From: Salinibacter pepae | GTDB lineage: Bacteria; Bacteroidota; Rhodothermia; Rhodothermales; Salinibacteraceae | Assembly: GCF_947077775.1 (NCBI RefSeq) | Contig: NZ_CAMTTE010000001.1 | Span: forward strand, 1,612,001 to 1,676,000 | DNA: 64,000 bases | Reading direction: 5' to 3' | Shown here: positions 42,680-51,999 of the stretch, piece after piece | How the letters are laid out: each line of letters starts with the position of its first letter | Numbering within the stretch: position 1 is the first letter of the stretch | Made by a program: the position numbers and the translations under genes | Notes under the pieces: model-generated | What the model saw: the letters and a program-made list of their open reading frames with translations, nothing else | Database searches by the model: none | Told to the model about the DNA's origin: nothing

Positions 42680-45403
42680 ATGCGCACCTGCCTCTTCGCC
42701 CTGCTCGCCGCCCTGTTGGTCGCGCCCCTCTACGGCCAGCCCACGGGCAGCCCCTGGGGCATCGACGATGTTCTCACGCAGCGGTCGCTGACCGGCGTGA
42801 ACGTCGGCCCGGACGGCGACCGCGTGCTGTGGGTCAAGGAAACGCCCGACCCCGAGGCCGACGCGACGCAGTCGGACGTCTACCTGACCTACCGGAACGA
42901 CCCGCACGGCGGCGACGCGACGGCCACGATTCAGCTCACGCGCACCGGCGACAACCGCGCCCCGCGCTGGAGCCCGGACGGGGAGGACATCGCCTTCTTG
43001 TCGTCCCGCGAGACCGAAGGTGAAGAGAGCAGCGGAACGCAGCTCTGGCGGCTCGACCCGCGGGGCGGGGCGCCCGAAGCCATTACCTCGGTCGAGCACG
43101 GGGTGCAGGACGCGCGCTGGCTCGACGACGACCGGCTCCTCTTCACCGCCCGCGAGCCGAGCACGCGCTACGAAAATCACCTGGAGGCGACCGGGGACGA
43201 CGCCGACGTCATTGAGGACACGACGCTCTTCCGGCCGGTGCGCCTCTTCACGGTGCACGTGGAGACGGGCGACGTCACCCGCGTGACGGAGAATGACCAC
43301 CAGATCGGGGCGTTTGCGCCGTCGCCGGACGGCCGGCACATCGTCTACAGCCTCGACGACTCCCCGATCGACGCCGACGCCCGCAACCAGCCGCACCAGT
43401 TTCTCCTCGACCTGGAGACGGGCGCGACCACCGAGATCTTCGACGAGCAGTACTTCGACCCCTCCAATTTCCAGTGGACCGCCGACGGCTCCGGGTTCTA
43501 CGCCACCGACTCGTATTCCTCCGATCCCGAGCACGAGGGCGCCGGCATCACGAAGCTCTACCACTACGACCTGAGTGCGCGCGACTACCGGGAGGTCCCG
43601 CTCGACTGGGGCGACAAGGGCGTCGGCTACGGCGGGTACACCGTGGTAGACGGCGGGGTGCACGTCCAGCTGGCGGACGGCCCGACCTTCGAGCCGCGCT
43701 TCTACCGGAAAACGAGCGACGGGTGGGCGCCGGAGGCCGTCGCCGACGAGCGGCTCCACCACGCCTCCGCGTTTGCCGCGGGGCCGGACGGCGAGACGGT
43801 CGTGTTTAGCCACTCGACCGCCGACACGCCGCCGTCCTACCGCGTGGGCACCTACCGCGACGGTGCCCTCCAGCGCGACGAGACGCTCACGACGCTCAAC
43901 GAGAACCTCGACGACCTGCCCATCCCGCGGGCCGAGGTCATCGAATGGGAAGGCGCCAACGGCGAGACCGTCAACGGCATTCTGCACTACCCGCTCGACT
44001 ACGACCCGGACCGGGCCTACCCCATGATGACCGTCATTCACGGCGGGCCCAGCGGGGTGGACCTCGACGCCTGGAGCCTCGGCTGGACGGTCTACGCGCC
44101 CCTCCTCGCCCAGCGCGGCGCGTTCGTCTTCCGCCCCAACTACCACGGCTCCGGCCACCACGGGCTCGACTTCGTGGAGTCGATCAAAGGCAAATACTAT
44201 GAGCTGGAAGTGCCCGACATCGTCAGCGGCATCGACAGCCTGGCGGCCGCAGGGACGGTGGACAAAGACTCCCTCGGCGTAATGGGCTGGTCCAACGGCG
44301 CGATCCTCACCACGCAGCTCACGATCGAACACCCCGAGCTCTTTCAAGTGGCCGCGCCCGGCGCGGGCGACGTCAACTGGACCTCCGACTACGGCAACTG
44401 CGCGTTCGGCGTGCGCTTCGACCGGTCCTACTTCAAGGGCGCCCCCTGGGCGTACACCGAGCACTACATCCAGAAGAGCCCGCTCTTCGAGATGCCGACG
44501 GTGCAGACGCCCACCCTCATCCACCACGGCACCGAGGACCGGGCCGTGCCCTACGAGCAGGGCTGGGAGTACTACCGCGCCCTCCAGCAGATCGGCAACG
44601 CGCCGGTCCGCTTCCTCAGCTACCCCGGCGAGCCGCACGGGCTGCGGGAGCTCTCGCACCAGCGGCGCAAGGTGGCGGAGGACCTGAAGTGGATCGACAC
44701 GTACCTCTTCGGCGAGACCTCGATGCAGGCGCGCGTGTCGGAGCGGCTGCTGGCCGACGACGCGCCGCTCTCGCTTCTCGAAACCGCCGAGGCGCCCGCC
44801 CGCACCGACGGCCATTACGGCACGCGGGTGAATGGCACTCTCGTCCCCGAAACGGTAACGCTCGGCGACACGCTCACCGCGGGCCGCTTCGAGGTGACGC
44901 GGGCGCAGTTCCAGGCCTTCGACCCGGACTACGACGTGCCGGCCGGGACCGCCACGTACCCTGCGAACGACGTGACCCGGGAACGGGCGGAGGCCTACGT
45001 CGAGTGGCTGCGCGGGCAGACCGGCCGCGACTACCGCCTGCCCACCGCGGACGAGCTGGCGGCCCTAAAGGCGGCCCGCGCGGGACCGTCCGAGAACACG
45101 CCTGCGTACTGGGCGGGCTTCTCCCCCAACCCGGACGAGTACCGCGCCCTGCGGCACCGCCTGGTGCAGCCCCCCACCGACGCGCTCCTGATGCCCGTGG
45201 GCAGCCGCCCGGCCGGCCACGGCCCGAACGGGGGCGGGCCTCTCGTCTACGACGTAGACGGCAACGTGGCCGAGTGGGCCCGTACCGGCGGCGGCCACCA
45301 GCCCAAAAACGCCTCGGCACTCACCCTGAAGGACCCGAGGGCCGAGACCGCACCGGACGTCCCGCGCCGCGTGACGGGCCTGCGCGTCGTGCTCGACCGG
45401 TAG
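42680..45403 (+). CDS. S9-family prolyl-oligopeptidase-like peptidase fused to FGE-sulfatase-like domain
   Basis: A 907-residue secreted enzyme. The signal peptide ends near LYGQ. A beta-propeller with TolB-like repeats follows (RAPRWSPDGEDIAFLSS), then the alpha/beta-hydrolase domain with triad S538 (GVMGWSNGAI), D620 (HHGTEDRAVP) and H653 (GEPHGL). It resembles dipeptidyl aminopeptidases/acylaminoacyl peptidases. After residue 690 comes an unusual addition: LTAGRFEVTRAQFQAFDPDY, the ERAEAYVEWLRGQTGRDYRL block, LPTADEL and DVDGNVAEWAR, which match the formylglycine-generating-enzyme (SUMF1-like) fold. The catalytic Cys pair of true FGE is not evident, so this part is likely a binding domain. 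Confidence 0.85.
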   Translation: MRTCLFALLAALLVAPLYGQPTGSPWGIDDVLTQRSLTGVNVGPDGDRVLWVKETPDPEADATQSDVYLTYRNDPHGGDATATIQLTRTGDNRAPRWSPDGEDIAFLSSRETEGEESSGTQLWRLDPRGGAPEAITSVEHGVQDARWLDDDRLLFTAREPSTRYENHLEATGDDADVIEDTTLFRPVRLFTVHVETGDVTRVTENDHQIGAFAPSPDGRHIVYSLDDSPIDADARNQPHQFLLDLETGATTEIFDEQYFDPSNFQWTADGSGFYATDSYSSDPEHEGAGITKLYHYDLSARDYREVPLDWGDKGVGYGGYTVVDGGVHVQLADGPTFEPRFYRKTSDGWAPEAVADERLHHASAFAAGPDGETVVFSHSTADTPPSYRVGTYRDGALQRDETLTTLNENLDDLPIPRAEVIEWEGANGETVNGILHYPLDYDPDRAYPMMTVIHGGPSGVDLDAWSLGWTVYAPLLAQRGAFVFRPNYHGSGHHGLDFVESIKGKYYELEVPDIVSGIDSLAAAGTVDKDSLGVMGWSNGAILTTQLTIEHPELFQVAAPGAGDVNWTSDYGNCAFGVRFDRSYFKGAPWAYTEHYIQKSPLFEMPTVQTPTLIHHGTEDRAVPYEQGWEYYRALQQIGNAPVRFLSYPGEPHGLRELSHQRRKVAEDLKWIDTYLFGETSMQARVSERLLADDAPLSLLETAEAPARTDGHYGTRVNGTLVPETVTLGDTLTAGRFEVTRAQFQAFDPDYDVPAGTATYPANDVTRERAEAYVEWLRGQTGRDYRLPTADELAALKAARAGPSENTPAYWAGFSPNPDEYRALRHRLVQPPTDALLMPVGSRPAGHGPNGGGPLVYDVDGNVAEWARTGGGHQPKNASALTLKDPRAETAPDVPRRVTGLRVVLDR

Positions 45404-45529
45404 CTTCGCCCCTCTCCTGAACCGAACAGGCCGTGCCCCTCGCGTCACGGCATCTTCAACCGGTCGTCGGCCGGAGCCGGGATCCTTTCCGGCCTGTGCG
45501 GGTGTGATATATGTCTTTTATGACAAAGT

Positions 45530-45556
45530 GGCAGGCCGGGTGGTGCGCGGCCTGCC
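45530..45556 (+). promoter_or_regulatory. Hairpin in the leader of the sigma-54 activator gene
   Basis: A perfect 9-base stem (GGCAGGCCG with CGGCCTGCC) and a 9-base loop lie 43 bases before the ATG at 45600. An AT-rich stretch at 45509-45527 (GATATATG, TTTTATGACA) just upstream may hold a promoter. The function is unknown; it could affect translation. Confidence 0.45.
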
Positions 45557-45599
45557 GGCCGCCCCGCGTCGCTGTTTCGTGCTGGATCCCCCCGACTCT

Positions 45600-47021
<1,422 letters not shown>

Positions 47022-47084
47022 GGATGGGGGCCGCGGGGACCTTGGCACGCGGGGACGCGGAGTTTTTCTGCACTACGCTCTGCC

Positions 47085-47465
47085 ATGGCAAATATTCGGA
47101 GCTTTCGGGATCTCGAGGTGTACGAGGCCGCAATGAACGGGGCAATGGAGATCTTTGAAATCACGAAGGAGTTTCCCAAGGCAGAGACCTACTCGATGGT
47201 CGATCAGATGCGCCGGTCTTCCCGATCAGTTTGTGCAAACATTGCCGAGGCGTGGCGTCGGCGCCGCTCCGTCGATTACTTCCGGTCGAAGCTGGGGGAC
47301 GCCGAAAGCGAGGCCGCAGAGACCCGTGTTTGGATCGAGTTTGCGTATCGGTGTGAGTATTTGACAGCGGACGTGGTGCAGGATCTGGACCGTCAGTATG
47401 ATCAAATTGTCGGGCAACTGGTTCACATGATCGCGAACGCCAAGGATTGGAAGATCCGTGAGTAG
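47085..47465 (+). CDS. Four-helix bundle protein (S23/IVS family)
   Basis: A 126-residue protein (MANIRSFRDLEVYEAAMNGA) of the S23 or 23S-rRNA-intervening-sequence family, recognised by the FRDLEVY start, the SMVDQMRRSSRSVCANIAEA segment and an ESEAAETRVWIEFA helix. These proteins form pentameric four-helix bundles of unknown function and often sit in mobile or variable spots. Here it lies between a sigma-54 activator and lptE, usually adjacent genes, and overlaps lptE by 8 bases. GC content is lower than that of its neighbours. Confidence 0.9.
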   Translation: MANIRSFRDLEVYEAAMNGAMEIFEITKEFPKAETYSMVDQMRRSSRSVCANIAEAWRRRRSVDYFRSKLGDAESEAAETRVWIEFAYRCEYLTADVVQDLDRQYDQIVGQLVHMIANAKDWKIRE

Positions 47466-48102
47466 TCCGCGCAGCTTCACCACCTGCCAAACATCACGCA
47501 CCCTCTCCGTGTCTCCCTCCCCCCGCGTCTCCTCCTTTCCTTTTCTGCGTCCTCGCCCCCCCGCGTCTCCGCGCCTCCCCGGCACGACGGTCCGGCGCCT
47601 CCTGTGCGTCCTGTTTCTTCTCATCGGAACAAGCGTCCTCTCCGGCTGCACCGTCTACAGCTTCAGCGGGGCCAGCATTCCGTCCAACCTCGAAACCATC
47701 TCGGTGCCGATCGCCCCGAACAACACCTCCAGCCCCGTCAACCGGCTTGGCGCCGACCTGACGGACCTCCTCACCGACCGCTTCGTCGACCGCACGCGCC
47801 TCTCCCTGACGACCGACGATGCGGGCGCAGACGCCCTGCTCCGGGCCCGCATCCAGCGCTACACGAACGAGCCCACCGGCGTCAGTGGCGACGAGCGCGC
47901 CACGACGAACCAGGTCACCATCCGGGTGCAGGTGCGCTACGTCGACCAGACGAAGGACGAGGAGCTCCTAAATCAGACGTTCAGCGGCGCCGCCAACTAC
48001 AACCCCATCGAGGCGGGCCTCGATGGGGAGCGGCAGGCCGCCCAGAACGCGCTCGAAAACGTGGCCGACGACATCTTTAGCACGGCGACCTCAAACTGGT
48101 AG
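47458..48102 (+). CDS. lptE: LPS-assembly lipoprotein LptE-like
   Basis: An outer-membrane lipoprotein thought to assist LptD in inserting LPS. A lipoprotein signal peptide (LLCVLFLLIGTSVLSGC) ends with the lipobox Cys at about residue 63. The mature part has YSFSGASIPSNLETISVPIA and TDLLTDRFVDRTRLSLT, matching Bacteroidota LptE. No ATG is available in frame. GTG 47458 or GTG 47509 must serve, and the first 45 codons are Ser/Pro/Arg-rich repeats that look like translated flanking DNA. It ends TSNW at 48102. Confidence 0.78.
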   Translation: MSSPRSFTTCQTSRTLSVSPSPRVSSFPFLRPRPPASPRLPGTTVRRLLCVLFLLIGTSVLSGCTVYSFSGASIPSNLETISVPIAPNNTSSPVNRLGADLTDLLTDRFVDRTRLSLTTDDAGADALLRARIQRYTNEPTGVSGDERATTNQVTIRVQVRYVDQTKDEELLNQTFSGAANYNPIEAGLDGERQAAQNALENVADDIFSTATSNW

Positions 48103-48106
48103 GCCG

Positions 48107-49192
48107 CTATTCGTCGTCGAAGAGCCCTGGGATCTCGACCCGGCGGACCCCGTCGGCGTCCCCGACGATCATCTGGCCGGAGCCCCGCATCTGCGCCCCG
48201 CCGAACGCCCCGTCCGTTCGCAGCGCGTAGAACCGGACGCCGAAGTTCGGTTCGCCTTGGGCGTTGAGGAGCCGGGGCACCTGGGTGTTCTCCGCGATGC
48301 GACGACAGGCAAACAGACACGCCTCCTCGGGCGTGTCGCCGTCCCGCATCCGCTCCACGATGAGGTAGCTCGACAGGTTTTTGAGATTGGCCTCCCCGCG
48401 GCCGGTGGAGCCCGCCGCCCCCACGTCGTTGTCGGCGTAAAGGCCCGCCCCCACGACCGACGTGTCCGCCACCCGGCCCGGAATCTTGTAGAACAGGCCG
48501 CTGGTGGTCGTGACGGAGCCGACGTTGCCGTTGGGGGCGAGGGCCGAGCAGTGGATGGTGCCGTAGTGGCGCTGCACCTCGCGCACCTTGGCCCCCAGCG
48601 CCGGGTCCTTGAGGCTGTCGGGCGGCAGGTAGTTGTCCTCCTGCGACAGGGTTTCCTTCCACTCCACCCAGATCCGGCGGGCCCGATCGGTGAGGAGGTC
48701 CTGCGTCTCGAATCCATGCATCTTGGCAAACTCTTTCGCGCCTTTTCCCACCAGACGGACGTGGTCGGTCCGCTCCATGACCAGGCGCGCCACCTGCGAG
48801 GGGACCGGGATGTCCTCCAGCACCGCCACCGCCCCCGCCCGGTGCGTCTTGCCCTCCACCACGCCCGCCTCCAGCTGCACGGTGCCGTCGGCGTTGGGGA
48901 TGCCGCCGTACCCCACCGTGATGTCGTCGGGGTCGCGCTCGACGATGCTGACGCCCTCGATCACGGCGTCCAGCGCCTCCCCCGCGTCGGCCATCACGGC
49001 CAGGGCCCGCTCGGCGGCCGGCGCGCCGTTGTCGCTCGCGACCACCAGCGGCCCGCCGTCGGCCCCGGCGTCGAACAACGGCGGGGCTCCCGAGGCGGCC
49101 CGGGGCAGGGCGGCCGCCCCGGCGCCGGCAAGGGCCGCCTGCTTCAGAAAGGTGCGACGGGACGAGGACGGAGAGGCGGCGGCGTCGGACAT
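48107..49192 (-). CDS. N4-(beta-N-acetylglucosaminyl)-L-asparaginase-like hydrolase, Tat-exported
   Basis: A 361-residue Ntn-hydrolase. The twin-arginine signal SSRRTFLKQAALAGAGAAAL is followed by a glycosylasparaginase body: ALDAVIEGVSIVERDPDDIT, GYGGIPNADGTVQLEAGV and the processing site HYGTIHCSALA, in which Thr becomes the N-terminal nucleophile after self-cleavage. Substrate-pocket blocks are IPGRVADTSVVGAGLYADND and GAAGSTGRGEA. It would release Asn-linked N-acetylglucosamine or process isoaspartyl peptides outside the cytoplasm. ATG 49192 is chosen because it precedes the RR motif at the right distance. It converges with lptE, 4 bases apart. Confidence 0.87.
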   Translation of the reverse strand: MSDAAASPSSSRRTFLKQAALAGAGAAALPRAASGAPPLFDAGADGGPLVVASDNGAPAAERALAVMADAGEALDAVIEGVSIVERDPDDITVGYGGIPNADGTVQLEAGVVEGKTHRAGAVAVLEDIPVPSQVARLVMERTDHVRLVGKGAKEFAKMHGFETQDLLTDRARRIWVEWKETLSQEDNYLPPDSLKDPALGAKVREVQRHYGTIHCSALAPNGNVGSVTTTSGLFYKIPGRVADTSVVGAGLYADNDVGAAGSTGRGEANLKNLSSYLIVERMRDGDTPEEACLFACRRIAENTQVPRLLNAQGEPNFGVRFYALRTDGAFGGAQMRGSGQMIVGDADGVRRVEIPGLFDDE

Positions 49193-49293
49193 GCGTTCTC
49201 GGATGTGCCAATGCGGGGAGGGCGATGCGTCCGTGGAACGTAACAAGGAACGTTGAAAAGCAAAACCGTCCGCCCCGCGGCGGCCGGGGCCAC

Positions 49294-50349
49294 TCAGTAC
49301 ATCGCCGACGAGCGGGCGTCGTGGCGCCGGGCGTACGCCACCATCGCCGGGGCGTAGTCCGGGAGAAAGGGACAGGCGATCCCCGTTCCGTCGAGGGCCG
49401 CCCGCGTGTTTGACGCGTCGTAGTGAGACGGGTGGTCGAAGTAATCGATGAGCTCCGGCGCAAGGCCGAGTGCCTGCCCCACGCCCGTCTTCATCATTGC
49501 CCGGGCCAGGGCGGGGGGCACCGGCACGTACGCCACCCGCTTGTCCAGCAGGTCGGCGAGCAGCTCCATGATGGCCTGCGCCGTGAGCGGCCGCGGGTCG
49601 GTGAGGTGAAAGACCGTGCCGGCGTGCCCCCCCGTCCCCAAAAGGTGCCCCATCGCGTCGACCACGAAGTCGACCGGCACCAGGTTCACCGGCTCGGTCC
49701 CCGAGCCTATGCGGGTCATGGGCGTGTACCGCGGCAGCCTGCGCAGCGCGTTCAGCACGAAGTACACGCCGTCGAACTTGTCCGTCTCGCCCGTCTCGGA
49801 GTCGCCCACCACGATGCCCGGGCGGAAGACAAGGGTCGGGATCGCGTCCATGCGGTCCTGCACTAGGACCTCAGCGTGGTACTTCGTCTCCTCGTAGAAA
49901 TTCTTGAACCCGGCCTCGTGGACCAGTTCATCCTCGCGGATCGTGCCGGTGCGCCCGCCCGACACGTAGGCGGAGCTGACGTAGCCGAAGCGCTCCAGGT
50001 TGGGGCTCTGCGCGAGCAGGTCGAGCACGTGCCGCGTGCCCTCCACGTTGACCTGCCAGCCCACCTCCCGGGGAATGGTGAGGTCGTACACGGCGGCGAG
50101 GTGCACCGCCCGCGTGATCCGGTCGGCCACCGCGTCGTAGTGCGCCCCGAGGCCGAGATCCGGTTCGGTGATGTCGCCGGGCAGCACCGTGGCCCGGTCG
50201 GCCAGGCCCCCGTCGGCGAGCAGCGTGTGCGTGCGGTCCTCAAACTTCGGCTGGACGAGCAGCAGAAACGATCGCTCGGGGGCGGCCGCGGCGAGGCGCC
50301 GCAGAAGGCGGGTGCCGAGGAAGCCGGGGACACCGGTGAGGAAGGTCAT
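49294..50349 (-). CDS. Extended SDR oxidoreductase, fatty-acyl/thioester-reductase-like
   Basis: A 351-residue NAD(P)-dependent protein. Residues 1-12 are MTFLTGVPGFLG, a TGxxGFLG nucleotide loop. AVHLAAVYDL, VEGTRHVLDLL and VSSAYVSGGR follow, and the catalytic pair is YEETK. The C-terminal part with DFVVDAMGHLL and VFHLTDPRPLTAQ resembles the male-sterility/thioester-reductase branch of extended SDRs. Substrate unknown; a lipid or polyketide reductase is possible. ATG 50349 is the only start consistent with the fold. Confidence 0.82.
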   Translation of the reverse strand: MTFLTGVPGFLGTRLLRRLAAAAPERSFLLLVQPKFEDRTHTLLADGGLADRATVLPGDITEPDLGLGAHYDAVADRITRAVHLAAVYDLTIPREVGWQVNVEGTRHVLDLLAQSPNLERFGYVSSAYVSGGRTGTIREDELVHEAGFKNFYEETKYHAEVLVQDRMDAIPTLVFRPGIVVGDSETGETDKFDGVYFVLNALRRLPRYTPMTRIGSGTEPVNLVPVDFVVDAMGHLLGTGGHAGTVFHLTDPRPLTAQAIMELLADLLDKRVAYVPVPPALARAMMKTGVGQALGLAPELIDYFDHPSHYDASNTRAALDGTGIACPFLPDYAPAMVAYARRHDARSSAMY

Positions 50350-50616
50350 GCGGGAAAGACCGGAAGATGGACATGCCACGAATGACGTCCGGAAGGCCCG
50401 TCTCGGCGGCAGACGACGGGCCGCGGCGACGAGGCCGCACTCCGCGTCGGACCTCCCGGACTGTGAATTACGCCGACCGCCGGGCGAGGTGCCGCCGTAC
50501 ATCTCTGGATTCCCTTCCCTCTTCCTCTTTTTCCGCAGGTCCAAATGCAAAACCGATACGGTCTGCACCGTGTCCAAATGACACCAAGTAGACACGCAAA
50601 AGACCCTTCCCAACAA

Positions 50617-50797
50617 GTCATTCCGAGCGCAGCGAAGCGAAGTCGAGACACGAGCGAAGCGACTGATGAAATCAATCTCTTCGAAGATCAGCAGAAGCGA
50701 CCTTCGGGCCGGTATATGCCCAAATCAGCGTTCGCGCTGGACCCAGCAAGATTCGTCGACTCGCTTTTCCCTCCGGTCGTCGGTCGCTCGGAATGAC
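50617..50797. repeat. 181-bp element with 13-base terminal inverted repeats
   Basis: It begins GTCATTCCGAGCG (50617-50629) and ends CGCTCGGAATGAC (50785-50797), exact reverse complements. The inside contains more short inverted pieces (GCGAAGCGAAG and GCGAAGCGAC) and no credible gene. It lies in a 594-base gap between the SDR gene and a decayed toxin-antitoxin pair. It resembles the widespread palindromic, MITE-like repeats seen in many bacterial genomes. Confidence 0.75.
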
Positions 50798-50943
50798 CCT
50801 CGAATAAACGTATTTCTGCGTGTTTACATAGATGTTGATGTTTTTGAACCTGGCCGCCGAGTTGAATTCGGGTCTACGGATCCCTGTCTCCGACAACACA
50901 GCAGTCCGCCCCGCCGAAGACGGAGGACGACTGGGTACGCCGG

Positions 50944-51325
50944 GTGGCGAACTGGGACGATGCCACCGCGAACGTCAAGATCCGACAGGGTATTTCTGTT
51001 GCCCTCGTGGTGCGCCTCCAGGAGCTTCTGGGCCTCACCGGCGCGCAGGCGGCACGCCTCATCGGTCGGTCCCGGAGCACGTACTCCCGCCACCGAAATC
51101 AGGACAAGGAGCTCGGCGTGCCCGAAGCGGAGCGGGCCGTACGCTACACCCGCCTCCTGGCCCTGGCCGCCGAAACGTTGCAGTCTCGAGGATGCCGCGG
51201 CGTGGATGCAGGAACCGAACCGGGCGCTGGACGACGACACGCCGATGGACATGGCCGAGACCGATCCGGGGGCCACCATGGGGCGAGACCTCCTGCTCGG
51301 CGTGCAGCACGGATTTGTGCTGTAG
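50944..51325 (+). CDS. Xre/MbcA/ParS-type antitoxin, frameshifted
   Basis: An antitoxin of a RES-Xre pair, about 127 residues if repaired. The N-terminal part ([38 protein letters not shown]) is a helix-turn-helix of the Xre-like kind. The C-terminal part ([40 protein letters not shown]) is the DUF2384-type toxin-binding domain. The two are in different frames, switching near 51184. The start is uncertain (GTG 50944; no in-frame ATG is found). It is followed by a damaged RES toxin. Confidence 0.72.
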
Positions 51326-51385
51326 CACATCTCGGAGGAGCCCCATCCACGCTTCTCTGGTACGCCCCTTCTACTTCCAGTGGCC

Positions 51386-51818
51386 CCTCGTCGAATCGCT
51401 CGTGTGACCCACCGCAACGACGCCGAAGACGCGCATTCGGAACGCGGCGGAATCGCTCGCCCTTGCAACCCTGGAGAAGATCGTGGCCGTTAACGACGTG
51501 CAGCGGCTCCGGGGGATGGTCTGCGTCCCGGCCCATCTTGACGACGAGGCCGTTCAGGGGCCGCCTCTCGCGGATCTGGCCGACGGCTGGGACCAGCGGC
51601 CGCCCACCGCGGCGTCACAGGACGTCGGGACCGACTGGCCCGACTTGGAGCACTCGCCCGCCCTGCAGGTGCCGTCCGCCCTCTTCCCCACCGAGGCGCA
51701 CAATTACATCCTCAGCCCCGCCCATCTCGAGTTCGACGCTGCCGTGGAGGTGGACGACTCCGCTCCGCTCAGGCTCGACCCGCGCATCGAGGCGCGGGTC
51801 GCCAAGGACTCCTCGTGA
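51386..51818 (+). pseudogene. RES-domain toxin, decayed
   Basis: Remains of a RES toxin, a family whose members degrade NAD+. The beginning ([14 protein letters not shown]) is in one frame and the rest ([60 protein letters not shown]) is in another. The roughly 20-residue GGRWN segment that carries the conserved Arg, normally between them, is missing, so the toxin should be inactive. The stop is at 51816. The Glu and Ser of the AES motif are present. Partner of the antitoxin gene upstream. Confidence 0.75.
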
Positions 51819-51960
51819 GCACATCGTGCCGTCTCCACCGGGATGCAGCCGGCCCTCCCAATTCCCCACGAATCTAGGATCCATCCCCCCGGCCCCTCAT
51901 ACCCACGACCGAACCCTGAACCGGGGACTCCACACCGGGCCGAAGCCCCCCCACCAAACG

Positions 51961-51999
51961 CCCAACGCTCAACCCACTGACCCTCAACGCCCACACCCC
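51961..51999 (+). promoter_or_regulatory. C/A-rich leader of purL with CCCAACGCTC motif
   Basis: The 40 bases before the purL ATG contain almost no G or T and no Shine-Dalgarno sequence. They open with CCCAACGCTC (51961-51970), shared with the leaders of trxB (55042-55051) and flgL (34180-34189, minus strand). This may be a translation-enhancing unstructured leader. Confidence 0.45.

Noticed and set aside
42626-44815. 729-codon minus-strand frame opposite the S9 peptidase
   Set aside because: It is the reverse-frame shadow of a clear peptidase with an intact catalytic triad.
50545-50796. 83-codon frame across the inverted-repeat element
   Set aside because: The translation derives from repeat DNA and matches no protein pattern.
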